NCBI RefSeq assembly: GCF_008831285.2
Contig: NC_045145.1
Span: 19,112,040-19,176,039 of the forward strand
DNA length: 64,000 nt
Source of the DNA: Nymphaea colorata
Taxonomy: Eukaryota; Streptophyta; Magnoliopsida; Nymphaeales; Nymphaeaceae
Direction of reading: 5' to 3'
The notes beneath the pieces are model-generated. The model had not been told where the DNA came from. It saw only the letters and a program-made list of their open reading frames with translations, and ran no database searches. Within the stretch, counting starts at the first letter, position 1, and every line of letters begins with the position of its first letter. The position numbers were made by a program, and so were the translations under genes. Positions 34,630 to 46,470 of this stretch are shown in pieces.

Positions 34630-35350
34630 ACACAAACTTTTGTTGTATCCAATTTTATCAAAATAAAATTGATTTGGTACCCGTTTGATGGGAATTTGCC
34701 AATTTTCAAGATGATTCGGACCCATTTTTACATTAAATGTTGATAAAGATTATGAGTAGCAGGTAGATACGCACATGCTTCACCGAAGCAATTATTGGAA
34801 AAAAATTAATGCACAGGTCCCGGAAGTGAGGTTACAAAGGAAAATGAACGGTATGTCGTATTTTCAGTTGATTTGACAAAACGTTTTGACTAGCGGGGGA
34901 AACAGTAATATAAAAACTACAGAGTCAAAAGACAAAACACTGTGTTATATGTTTTTAAAGTATCAATGAGTTTTGTGGGGCTGGTTGATTCTTACAACAA
35001 CATCAACAGGCTCTCATGTTTTTACTCCTTAGGGCACTCATAAATGGAAAGACGAGCGCTTAATTTTGCTTGAATTACGGTTAAAGGTTGAGATCTGGTG
35101 AAGTTTCCGTGGAAAAAGTATAGGATTTGTTGCAGAGGATGCTTACTCTGCACAGTCCTTTCGATCGGGTTCCACCATTCTCTTGAGATAAAGATATAAA
35201 AAGATGTTGGCGTGCTTGAAGATGGAGATGTGGCCAAGACATAAAGTCTCGTTGTTTCTCCTGTTGGGCAGAGGAGTCTTCAATTATTGTACCAGAAAAC
35301 TTAACCAGGAGAACTCTACTGAGCAATCGTACTCGTATCTATAGACGGCA

Positions 35351-37602
35351 AAATCTTCGGGCCACTGCTGGGTATCTTCTGCTTCCAAGTTAACATATTT
35401 TCACCAACACAGTAGAATGTAGGAGTAGTAAAAGGTTCGACAGTTAGTATTCTGTGCATAGGTTAAAAAGAAGCAAAATATAGTATTCCTAATAAAGCTC
35501 ACATCACTATTACCAACAAGTTCATAAGAATAAACTTTTCTGTTGTTTATCACAGTGGAGGCAAACGGATTTATGACGCCTGAATTGACACAAGTGTCTT
35601 CATTTTCTTGTGAGCTTAACTAGTCAGCTTTCAACTTCGAAAGGCGGCAAAGGAAAATCCAAGTTTCTTGTTTTCTTTTACAATTTTGAAGGAGACAGGC
35701 TAATTTAATTTGGAAACCAGTTTTGTTTCCTTCTGGAAATTTTGGCAATATTTTTCTCTTTAATGGTTGATCAATAAGAATTCCCCATGGCAAACAGGAA
35801 AAGAATTAAGCTTCTTTGGTGTAGTTTCTTGCTTCTTCTTGGGAAATTATATCGTTGCCATATTTACATTCTCCTCTGGTCGTCCCTCATCGATCTCCCA
35901 TCCAATATGTCTTTTATCCAAATGTACAATATTTCTAGCTCCTACCGTCGTTCTAGATAAAGCTTTATCTCTGTAGCATTGCCATGCTTTGCATTAACCA
36001 TGGCGGCATTACCGGAGAGTCGTATCCGGCAGGGTCACTGCGCGCGACGGTCCCCACCGTGCCGGACAGTGTCCGTCGCCCTCCTCTTCTTTACCCCTCG
36101 TAAACTTCACAATATTTCTGGTGCTCAAACAAATTAACTATGAAGCATTCGTTTTAGCTCTTCCGAAACGTCCAATTGCCAGTTGAAAGAAAACTGTGGC
36201 AGGACATAGTTTGCAAAAGACGAACATTTCGATTCAGTCCGTTTCATTCGTGGACGGGTGTCAAGCAAAACGTCGCTCTCCCCGCCCCCACCATCATTTT
36301 CTGAAGGGTTGCAGTCACAATTAATAAGAACAAGATATATATTCCTCTCGAGATCTTTCACCGGGATCTTTGTTTCTAAGAACGAAGTGTACATTTGCTT
36401 CCCACTTCACATGGTTATATATATATCAGAACCAAATCAGAAGAAGATCGATCTCTTCTCTAACTTCTTATTCCTAACTTCACTGAGCGGTTGAATTCCG
36501 AGGCAGAAATCGAGCCAGCTGGAAAGCGAATTTCATGGTTAAATTGTGTGGAGTGGTGCATGATCATTGTAGGACAAAGCGATGGCGAAATAATTTTGTC
36601 AAGGGATCCGTCTAATATTTGTCGGATTAGTTGATACAGTCCACAAGAGGTGTCATTGTCGATCGATCAGTGACATGATTTCTACCATGTGGTGCCTCGC
36701 CGAAAATCGACGAAACTTCAATTTCAGGTGCAAGAGGAGCTCATCCACTCATGGGATTCGGAATGAAAATTATTTGCCACAACTTTTCTAATTCGAATTC
36801 CAGGTTTACTTACTCCACGAAGAACAATCAATCAAAGTAATAAAGCTTATGTCAGAAGCAAATGGCCAAAAGTGTCGTAGGCTTCAACGGTGAATAAGTG
36901 AAGCAGATTAACTTCAAAGTAATTCTTTGTTTCTTCTGACTGAATCTTGGTAACATCTATAGATTCCTCGTGAAGGTAGAAAACCATCAGGTTTAGGCGT
37001 CTATAAGAAACTTTCCAATTCTTGGGCATGTTATGAGTTTAGTTATGTTGCTCACTATTTAATCAAAAGTACTTCTTGCACCCCACTCTGTACATTCTTC
37101 AAAATACATGAAATTGTCCGAACTGTTATACTGTTTTTTCTAGTCATTCATGAAAACGAGTTTTGTCAGATAGTTAGTTTAGTTTCCGGAAATAGTGGTG
37201 CCACATTATATCAGCAAAAAGGGGCTTCTGCTCCGGCCTTTTTAGGCCAACTGAGGATTACTGGTTAAAAAGCTAGACTTGAAAGATTAATGGCTAAAAG
37301 TGATAAAGAGTTCGCGGGGTGTCTTTTTTCCGGCTGACTTTATGGCCGAGGTCTCGTGCCCGCTAAGCTTGAAATGAGAATATTTAAATGACAGTTCATT
37401 CTCCAAAGAGAACTTATGAAGCCATTTTTTGTCAAAAAATCGAGGTCTGGCCTTGGATATTCAAGGGATGAACTGTAATATGCACATTTCTTGGGGTCAT
37501 CAAATTTGAATTTAATGGTACATCTAGACCACCAATATAATAAGTGTAATGTAATGTTCTGGTCAAGCAGGTCCCACGGAGTTGAACTGTGGGCAGTTGG
37601 AC
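35351..37602. other. Unassigned intergenic DNA between the TBL relic and TBL gene B
   Basis: No convincing gene. The minus-strand frame at 36847-37029 and others lack motifs. TBL exon 1 or exon 2 equivalents of the neighbouring relic were looked for and not recognised. Confidence 0.5.
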
Positions 37603-40600
37603 CTAATCCGGTTGGTCCAGCTTTGTCTTCATTATTAGCATCGCGTACAGGAGTTCGTTCCATGTGTCCGGAATGCCGGGCAGACACCAGTGACTACAGT
37701 CCTGAAACTTCTCCGGGACGATCTTGGGCGAAGTGTAGATGGAAGGATGTGCATCTTTTCTGTAGTCTGTCAGTTTAGTTATGTTGAGATACGTGACCGG
37801 AGTTCTCATTTTGCCGATAACCTTCTCCGCCAACTTCATTTCTCGTGGTTGTGGAGAGAGGTAAGCGTCGTTCATTATTGGTTCTACTTCTTTGTGGCAA
37901 TGTCCACCAGAATTCCATTGCCCACCTCTTCAAGAAAATAAACAACCATCGGATTGCAAAAATTAAGTAGAAGTCAACACCAAAGTGTCAGAGAATCAAT
38001 TGAACCAACCAAACGAAAGTGGCAGCAGTTTACCTGTAATGTACATTTGAAAAAGCTCTGAAAAAAACTGCGGTCTTGTTGGGGTTCACATTTGCATCGA
38101 CCCATTCAGCCCATGTCATGAGTGCCCTCAAGTAAGCTCTTTCACCTTCAAGATAACCATACATACTGTTTCCGAGTTCAAAAAAGTCCTTCCTGCCACA
38201 ATTCCGCATGTTAATTACACCAATAATCTTTAGGAAAAAAGCAGCATCCGGAGTGCCTTTGAGGAAACTGCATTGTACTTTCTTTTGTTTCTTTCTCTTT
38301 TGGTTGGAACAGTTTATATTCATCAGGCACTTTAAGCTCCATTTTTGGCGACTTCCGAATTTGCCAATTTATATGTCACGTTAAAGGTAACTGAAAATAT
38401 TTAGCACTATTAAATTGAAGCCAAGAAAAATAGTCTAACTCACTAATGTTTTCATAAAATTATGGATGAAATTTGCTTGTTTATCATTGGACACCAGCAG
38501 AAAAGAATTTTTTTTCGGCATATTTTAATATGTGGTATCTAGAGAGGTAAAATTTTACCCGTTATTGGTCTTGGCAGGAACCCACCAATGGCCAGAGTTG
38601 AAGATCAAAATATCAGCATTCTTGTAGCTAGGCGCAAAAGTCGCGATGTTGTCGAGCCTGAGCTTTTTTCTGATAGTGCCATTGGGGTGAGAAATCTCCT
38701 GTTCGTCGACTAAAAATGCCGACCAAAAGAACTCCAAGGTGCACTGGTAATCCTATACCATCAGGATCAACAAACAGAGAATACAAACATCTCAATGATT
38801 CATTCAAAAGGAGAACAAAAATATTTATATTTACAGACAAAAAGTTGAAGAAATCTAGAAAGGTGGGTTTCAAAACTAACCAAAAATCTGAATACAGTTG
38901 CTTTGGATGTTCCAAGTTCATGAAGGCCGGACACTCCAACCATCCTCGTCTTGTCTTCAAGAGAGCTCCAAAGAAGACAAATGAGAGACCTCCACATGTT
39001 TCGGTTGAGGGAATCACCTACGAACGCTAGACGCTTCCCTCTTAGTCTCTCCAACATATCCTTTGGATCCAACCTTGAATAATTCGAAGCCACAACAGTC
39101 ATATAAATAAGCTTTTGGCAAACAAAGAACAGGAGGAGCTCTCTTTTGTCAAATGTTCAAGACTCACTTCCGATCACAAATATAATAAAAATCTGAATTT
39201 GTTGATGCACACCGCCTTTTTTTTTTTTTTTTTTGCTGAATGACTTCTTTTACAATTGCTCTACAATTAAACATTTTTCTCCTATGAAATTAAGAAATGT
39301 ATTCACTTTTTATTTTTGCCAAAACAACCTTTATTCTTTTAAAATGTAACACTGAAAAACGTGACTCGTTTTCAAGAAAATAAAAAAAAGAAAGTGAATG
39401 ATATTATTTATTGTTTTACCTTGGGATATTGCAGCCATTCGGCTGCCATCTCCATTTCTCGTAATTTCTCTCTCGCCGCCCATTTTTATAGCAATTGGTG
39501 GCGGTTTCTACGTATGGGCAAGACCCTGCAGGATAGTGAGGATAGGACTCATCCCACACCCACCTCCCATCGAATATGTCGCATTCCATCTTCGACTTGT
39601 CTGGGCCGACCGTTTTGGTGATCAACGGCCTCTCTCTTCCGGCGCCTTCACTCCTCAAACCAGTCTTCATCCGCCAACCTTCGCTACTCACACCCGTCTT
39701 AATCCGCCACCCTGATCTCCTACCCTCTCTCCTTCCTTCTCTTCTCCCTTCTCTGCGCTTGCGTTGAACTTGCTGAATCTTTACAGGGACATCACCATCG
39801 TTCTCCTTCACGACATTGGTGGCGTTGCCGGTGAACGTGCCGTTTTCTCCGGGGAGAGTCACTGTTGGACTGCTAGTCATATTGCTAACGCTGTCTGGAC
39901 TTATCTCCACCTCCAAGTCACGCTTCACGAAATTGGTGGCGTTCCCGGTGAACGTGCTGTTTTCTTCGGGGAAAGTCACTATGAGAGTGCTAGTCATATT
40001 GGTAACGCTGTCTGAAGTTCTCTCCGTCTCCACGTTTTCCCCGGTGAGAGTCACCGTGGGGGTGCTGGTCAAATTGTCCTCGCTATCTGGACTTCTCTCC
40101 ACCTCCAAATCACCGACCACAAAAGCGTTGCCACCGTATCGATATTGCCGCAAAATCTCTCGTTCTCGCGCCGAGATATTGTACCTTTCATTAGCCGCAA
40201 CAAGCAGCTTTTCAAGCTCGTCTTCGACATCCAGAGAATGGAGGCGGCTGTCGTCAGTTGAGCCTGCGTCGTCGCCGGAGACTCCATTAACGGTTTGAGT
40301 CGCATTCCCAGTGGACGACGGGGACGCAATTGGAGAAGCGCTATTTGGTTCTTGCTGGTAGCTGCCGGAGGGAATAGAATCATTCCCATCATCGTGGACC
40401 TTGAGCGAGAGAGGCGGGTCCACCTGCCTCGTCTCCACCTCGTCAGAATTTAGTTCTTTTTCCTTGGAGATTCCGCTGCGATGTCCGTCATTAAGTTTTT
40501 CAGAAGCACAGACGTTGGGATCAGGGAGTGCGTAAGAGGAGGCGGCCAACAACGAAGAAGAAGTAGAAGAGAGAGGGGCGGTCGTTCTGGAGGAGGAGAA

Positions 40601-40777
40601 AGAGAACGAAAAAGGAGCCTTCGCAGGACTGCACATTGCTAGGAAGAGTGTGAAGAACATAAAAGCCGTCATGAAACCATAAGCAAAGGAAAGGGCATTC
40701 CTCGACGCGCGCAGACTAAGAAGGCGCTTGAGCCGGAGGGTGAGGACGGCCGGCAGGTCCTTCTTCGCTCCGTCCAT
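37603..40777 (-). CDS. TRICHOME BIREFRINGENCE-LIKE protein (gene B) with an extended, repetitive luminal stem
   Basis: Five exons: 40777-39420, 39073-38881, 38752-38559, 38192-38034 and 37927-37603, giving 742 residues. Exons 2, 3 and 4 are exactly as long as those of gene A (193, 194, 159 bp). A basic N-terminus precedes the anchor [20 protein letters not shown]. The stem is about 330 residues, much longer than usual, with tandem repeats rich in NxS/T N-glycosylation sequons and a basic REGRREGR stretch. The TBL domain begins [20 protein letters not shown]. The catalytic Ser is in [11 protein letters not shown]; the Asp-His motif is [19 protein letters not shown]. Frame and splice sites are intact, so it is likely functional. 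Expected role: O-acetylation of a wall polysaccharide in the Golgi; the substrate is unknown. The start MDGAKK follows an alternative ATG three codons upstream. Confidence 0.93.
39807..40110 (-). repeat. Coding tandem repeat in the stem of TBL gene B
   Basis: About two and a half units of roughly 117 bp (39 codons). Each unit encodes a variant of S-x-N-(L/M)-T-S-x-x-x-V-T-(L/F)-x-x-E-N, and the two full units continue with TFTGNAT. The units differ by several substitutions, and the N-terminal one is truncated. Gene A has one related segment ([18 protein letters not shown]), suggesting expansion from a single ancestral unit. Confidence 0.8.
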
Positions 40778-43700
40778 GGGAAGCAAAAGGCTTAGAGAAT
40801 GAAAGGAGAAGGGATGAGAAGAGAAGCTACGACATGAATAAGTGTGTGGAGTGAAGTTGGGGTTAAGTGATTTAATAGCGGTTGTACATACGCCAACTGC
40901 CTATTTTTCATCGCTTCCTTGAGTTTTTTCCATTCGGGTTGTCCTTTTATAGGCCCTACGTTTGTCTCTTATTTCTAAAACTGATCAACAAAGACCACAT
41001 TTTACAAAAAACTTTCTCTATCATTTTTTTGTTTCCCAAGTTACCCGAATTTCACTCCAGACAGATTTCATGCAAATTGTGGTCCTTATTGCACGAAGTT
41101 AAAGGCAGAAAAGTTAAGATTGAAACTGAAAATTCCACTGTTTCAGTTCTTGTATACCTTCTTGGCAGGAACTAGTAGTCTTGAGTTACATGGAATCACG
41201 CATAATTATGAGAAGATGACGGTTACCTACCCTTGAGCAAAATGTGTAATTTTGAGAAGATGACGGTTCCATTTAACTGTAGAAAAATCAACAGTTGAGA
41301 ATTTCGCTGCATACTTAAAATCAAAAGTAAGTTGGTTCTTTTTCTCATAGAATAATATCAGAGGTCAAAATGTTTCCGAGCATATGAACTGTATCGGTCA
41401 CACGCCCATCTGCCAAATACAGTAAAAAAAAAAAGATTCTCATCCACATGCAGTCGATATATTTCCTGGTTTGATGTTTTTACATCTCAGTTATCGATTT
41501 TTACAAGGCACAATAATTCAATGGCGGAGAAGGGGTGCATGTCATGAAACCCCAAAAATATAGCTTCTACATTAGCTGACCAAGCATTGTCTTTTCAACT
41601 TGACCACATGATGGGGTTCGCATATGCAGGCATTAATAAGGACGTATATCTTTTAGATCTTCTTACTCTCGAACCTTAGGTCCAGGATTGGATGTTGATT
41701 TCGAAAGGCTCCAAAAGTGGGGTTTCCACATCAGGATTTGGTTCATATAAAATCCAAAAAAACTTAAGAATTTAAAGTCGAATTGTTCTAAAAAACAAGT
41801 AGAGAGAAAACTTTTAGCCGTATGATCACAATTAGCTTCCTTGTTAGAATGTCGATAATCGTACACGCAGAAGCATGAAAATCTCACGCAACTCAAAGTT
41901 GGCACCACCAAACCAGATTCCATCGCTATGATAAAGCTCAATCGGAGATGACTTTATGGGGGTCATCGTTTCCAGCGTAAGCGGATAGAGATGTGCATGA
42001 TGAATGGAAGGTAGCGGACGGCAATGGCCGTGGTTGCTTCAAAGTTCAGTGAAACCGTGAAATGAAAAACTAATAAAAGAAGCAACTTTTGTACACCTAA
42101 AGAGTCCTTTCTGGTGACCAACCGATACTTATTTAATACGTCGCAGCTGGCGCATAACAATTGAGGAACGCCGAGAGGACTTTTAGCTCCATATCACTCG
42201 CCGTTCATTATTCTCTTAATTCGATTTACGTGGCCATTTCATCAAGGCCTTCTTCAATATAATTACTTTGCGTTTCTCATGTCAGTTTTACTCTTGTAAG
42301 TGAATTTCCTTTTCTTAAATCTTCTTTAACATATCTTCATCAGGTTAGATCATCCAAGCAAAGGTCGAAACCTTTCCCTTCTGTTTCCGACGGGTACTCC
42401 AAATGTACTTCAACTTGTGCGGCACCCTTTTGTTTGCAGCACAGAAAGATGACACTCTAGATTCTCGAATTACTGATGGGTACCCAGTCGTTAATCCCTT
42501 GAGCAAACCCTCTCAAAATATTTATCATATTCTATGTTAATCAAATTCAACGAAAGAACAGGGTAAAATTTTGGCGTAGAACTTTGACACAAAATAATTC
42601 CGCCTAATAAATTGGGCAGCCGACGGATGGAAGGATGGTGACTTGGAAAGGAATCCCACTAGCACCTTCTTATCGTATAGAGCAGGTGGTTGGAGGGGCC
42701 CCCGTTCTAAGTGTTCAGCTGAGGGGAAGCACCCATCTCTTCCACATGCTCTTGCTGCAGTACGACTATGGGTTCAATTCATCCAACATCAACTACTGCT
42801 ACAGTAAAATATGTCTGCTTTTTAGTAAGGTTTTTTGTTGACGGAGTACTTCCATTTTCACCCCGAGTCTCCTTGTTTTTCAATCGACGCCAGTCATTCC
42901 TACCAGTCTTAGTTTCTCTTTCACTTTTTGCCTTATTGTACTTTCATTTCGTTTTGTGCTACTGCTTGTTGGTACAAGGGAATCAAGAAGGGCCGTAAAC
43001 GACGTTTAAGTTTAGTGATTCGTAAATTATTTTCATTTCAACGTCGTTACATACTTTAGTCCACATGGACTCCGTTCAAAGGTGAAATGCCTTGTGGACC
43101 AATGATAAGTTCTTGATGATTTTAAATCAAGAGAATATTAGGATTAGTTTATATTTTCTTCTCCCACTTGCATTTTTTTTTTGGGTATAAGTACCTTTTG
43201 TTTTCTCTTTGAGATGTATTCTTACCTATGTGTTTGGGCACTAGTACATTAAATGAAATGCGAGGGCCACGCTGTTAGTGATTGACCTAACACGTGGTCA
43301 AGTTGCTTTTCCTTCTCTTCGAATCTTCTCCTTTTCTTTTTTTGAAGGGGGAAATTGTCTCATGGACCATATTACCAATTCACTTCTTTTAAAAAGGGTG
43401 GCTCGCATATATTTTCGTGAGTTAAATCGCATATATTTTCTGTCGTTGTTGCATGTAAAGCCTCATTCGCATTGAGGCATTTCTTTAAACAAGCAAGTCG
43501 GATGTACGACTAAAGAAAGTATCGTAACTCGCATTCCGCATCTGCAATTGCTGTACTTGACGCAATATGATATTTTCTGAACCACATGTTTGCAACTCCA
43601 ATTCGTAAGCACCATATCTCCTTCACCACTGCACGAAATCAAAATAGAATGCAAAAATTGATTGAGAGAAAAATAATTCAAGAGTCCTTCTTCCATTCCA

Positions 43701-44764
43701 TTTTCTATGCTTCAAAGCAATACATGGGCCCAACTTTAATTTGCAAAATCACCTCTAACGACAAAACTTGTACCATTTTATCTACTCACAATGGTTTCTA
43801 TCGATGCTGCTAACCCTTCAACTAAAATTATTTCAAAGAGGTAAATAATAGACCAAAAAAGGTATTGTTTCTTTCGAATTAGCTGTCTCCTTATAGTACT
43901 CCCACTCCACTACGCACTGCATTATTAAAAATATACGACAACCAACTTGAATTGCATAAACATCAGCAATTATGAAAAAAGATGACAACTATATAATGGA
44001 GTGGCATGAGGCCGTGGGAAACTGGCGAAGCTAATCGAGCATGATTTTCAAATAAATTGTACGTTTGAAACAAATTATGATGAGACACTGTGATCTCACA
44101 TGTAAGACGAGGAAGGATGGATGGGGACATGGAGCGTGTGAGGAGGCCTGCTTTGATTATTGAAGTCACCAAAAAATATTAATTGACATCAAGTTATAGG
44201 TTATGCAATGATTGAGATTAGTTTATTGAATTTTGAGTTGTTTATAAGTAGTAAGCGGTAGCTTGTGGGCATCTCGGATCCGAGCAATCCCATACGCCTT
44301 GAGAAACATTTTTAAATGTGATCTTAACCTAATTTGAGCATATAAATATGCTAATAATTTCTCATTCGCTGTAAGATGCGCTTTGTCTCTATATACTAAT
44401 GCATAGGAATCTTGACCTTGGGCTATCATTGCAAACAAACATGTGCTAATTGCTACAAGTTGAACTGTAAATTCGCACCTGAATGGCTAATTTTTTGGAT
44501 AGGATAAGCTACAGCCACTTGTTCAGATGCGAGTATATTTGAATGTTATATATCAGTAGCTTTACTTTGGAGTTAGCACATACGCGAGTCATGGTTTCTT
44601 AAGTTCATGTATATATATGTGTGTGTGTGTGTGTTAAGAAAAAGCATGAAACACAATTTACATCATTTATCTAACAGACGGTTTCAAGAACAAAAGGCAA
44701 AAAGAGAACTACTGTCTATCATCCATTGATCGTAATATGAAGAAACAATATTTCAGAAGTAAGA
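40778..44764. other. Upstream region of TBL gene B and unassigned DNA
   Basis: The proximal part should hold the promoter of gene B. Farther out I see AT-rich DNA with short frames only. The minus-strand frame at 44223-44438 is uninterrupted for 71 codons but shows no family motif. A (GT)n tract lies near 44618-44634. Confidence 0.45.
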
Positions 44765-44950
44765 GATAAAAGATATGGGCAAATTCAAATGTATAGCATG
44801 GTTAAACTGTCCCCAATTCTGTGGTGAGGGATGAAGAAAGGTGTACCTAGGCAGTTTAGCTATGTTACAGGTTCGGATGTTCATATTTCGTTCATTTGAA
44901 TCATTTCCTCCTTTTAAGAACTCATTCATTAGATCTCTCATGCCTGCAGT
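44765..44950 (-). pseudogene. Possible TBL exon 5 fragment
   Basis: The minus-strand translation MNIRTCNIAKLPRYTFLHPS resembles the [20 protein letters not shown] segment of TBL exon 5, and the DNA aligns over GGCAGTTTAGCTATGTT (GTCAGTTTAGTTATGTT in gene B). Neither the upstream GGQWN part nor the downstream DCxHW motif is next to it. It is a short decayed fragment. Confidence 0.33.
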
Positions 44951-45829
44951 CTGCTTTGGAAATTCTGCCCATTAAGAGACGAAAAGGAAAGAAGTTCATT
45001 CGTCCAGAACATACAGAAAAAAGGCATTTCAATGCCATAACTGGCACGTGTATTTTACTTCTTATTTTGTGTCGGTGGATACATGCATAGACATGAGGAC
45101 CACGTAGATGTGACAACAGAAGCTAGTTTAGCTGCCTATATAGAAAGACTAACTTTAACCTTCCCCATTTATCATCAGTTTTTTTAACGAAATCAATGCT
45201 CAAAATCCACCAAATTTTGTGTGCATCAAAGGGACATTCTTTTTTCAGGGTAAGAAACCACCAGCCAGAGTTAATCTCTATTTTTTGCCACGTTAAATAT
45301 TGGTTTATGGGTTTCGAGGAGCATAGCGCAATCAGGCGACAGGATGGAGGTTGAAATCCTATAGTTGTTGTCACATTTTGGTGCGTTGTTCTTTTGAGTT
45401 TGGAAACAAACCATAACCTTCGAGGTATAAAGGTATAGCTTTGGGATTTTCATGCCCAAGGCAATTTCCTCCAAATAAACATTAAGGAAAAAACGTTGCT
45501 TCGCGATCGTTTAGCTGATCGATTTGATCACATGGGGTGAAAGGTGAAAACATAAAAGTGAAACCACTCTGGATTAGTGGTTAATAAAAATGACAACCGT
45601 TCATGAATTCTTTTAGGTTAATAAGAATGAAAACCGTTCATAAAAGTTTTTACTTTCCTGCAGTACTTTCCGCAACGAAAGTTGCCACCATCACGTTCCC
45701 ATATATGCCACTAAGAAAAGTATATTTCCATTTTAACTTTCAGGAGGCGTTGCAATGGCACAATCATCCCATCCAGTTTTGTAAAAACTTGGTTTTATAA
45801 GAGCCAAAATTTTGTAACGAGTTCTGTAA

Positions 45830-46065
45830 CCTTGATTCTGATAATGGGTTCCTTGCCCTCCACTTTCACTTTTAAAGTTGAAAATATGGGTTGTCAACTT
45901 CAAAAAGTTGCAGAAAGCAGCATCAGCAAACATCATAACAGATGGTTTTGATGAAAATGTATTGCTGAAAACCCTCTCGAGAACCATGGTTTTCTGACGT
46001 CCTAAGAGCAGTCTAATCTGCACCTGTCTCATCCAGTTGGTCATGAACATGGCTCACTCTATTTG
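45830..46065 (-). pseudogene. Decayed TBL exon 4 / exon 5 fragment
   Basis: The minus-strand translation has GRQKTMVLERVFSNTF, like the [17 protein letters not shown] end of TBL exon 4. About 80 bp further on is GGQGTHYQNQG, like the GGQWNTGG start of exon 5. The frame differs and key residues are lost. Its orientation matches the other TBL genes. Confidence 0.42.
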
Positions 46066-46354
46066 ACAGAAAACCATCAGCTGCCACAGTTCCACTGATA
46101 ATGATGCTACACAATCATTGAATTCAGAAAGTAACCACACGCCTAGTCTACTGTAAATTGTTAGGAAGAAGGCATGGGTTGTTAGCAGAAACATTACATC
46201 AGAAGTGCTGTTACCAACCCAAGTTGAGAAATATATAGTGGATGGGTTGGACATGGAGGTGATTATTCTCAATCAGCCTGCATAAAGTTTTCATTTCCAT
46301 GGTGAACCTGTAACTTCTCCCCTCATCATCCCATCATCTCTTATGTCACACAGT

Positions 46355-46470
46355 TGTGGAGAGAGGAGACACTGTGGCGTGACATGGACTGGTGGTTCGA
46401 AAAAAATAAAGAGGAGACAAAGGTGTGGAAAGATCCAAGAGAATTTGCTTCTGAAAGGTCAGTCACAACA
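46355..46470 (+). pseudogene. Possible cytochrome P450 fragment (PERF-motif region)
   Basis: A plus-strand frame reads KVWKDPREFASERS, resembling the VWKDPxEFxPERF signature of plant P450s, preceded by DMDWWFEKNKEET in place of the usual VNxWAIGRDP. No heme-binding FGxGRRxCPG motif or K-helix ExxR was found nearby. At most it is a scrap; the resemblance could be chance. Confidence 0.22.

Larger units (their letters stand above)
33083..35350 (-). pseudogene. Decayed TBL gene relic (exon 5, exon 4 twice, exon 3)
   Basis: Exon-like remains lie in the order expected for a minus-strand TBL gene. At about 33083-33290 is an exon 5 trace (WNGSGYC near the start, QDCSHW near the end) full of stops. 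At about 33370-33440 and 33668-33835 are two exon 4 traces (NVNPKKT..FFRG region), each broken. At about 35150-35350 is an exon 3 trace (YEYDCSVEFSWLSFLV, then FKHANIF) with an in-frame stop. The GDS exon and the membrane-anchor exon were not found. Reading frames are interrupted throughout, so this is a dead member of the cluster. Confidence 0.6.

Noticed and set aside
36847..37029. Possible TBL exon in the 60-codon minus-strand frame near 36.9 kb
   Set aside because: Only a VTKI similarity to the TBL NVTKM segment; surrounding residues do not fit.
39361..40298. Plus-strand frames opposite TBL gene B exon 1 (up to 160 codons)
   Set aside because: Shadows of the repeat-rich coding exon on the minus strand; no independent motif.
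45180..45474. Possible TBL exon 3 trace (INSGWWF) on the minus strand
   Set aside because: The resemblance to NSGHWW is limited to a few residues with no supporting flanking sequence.
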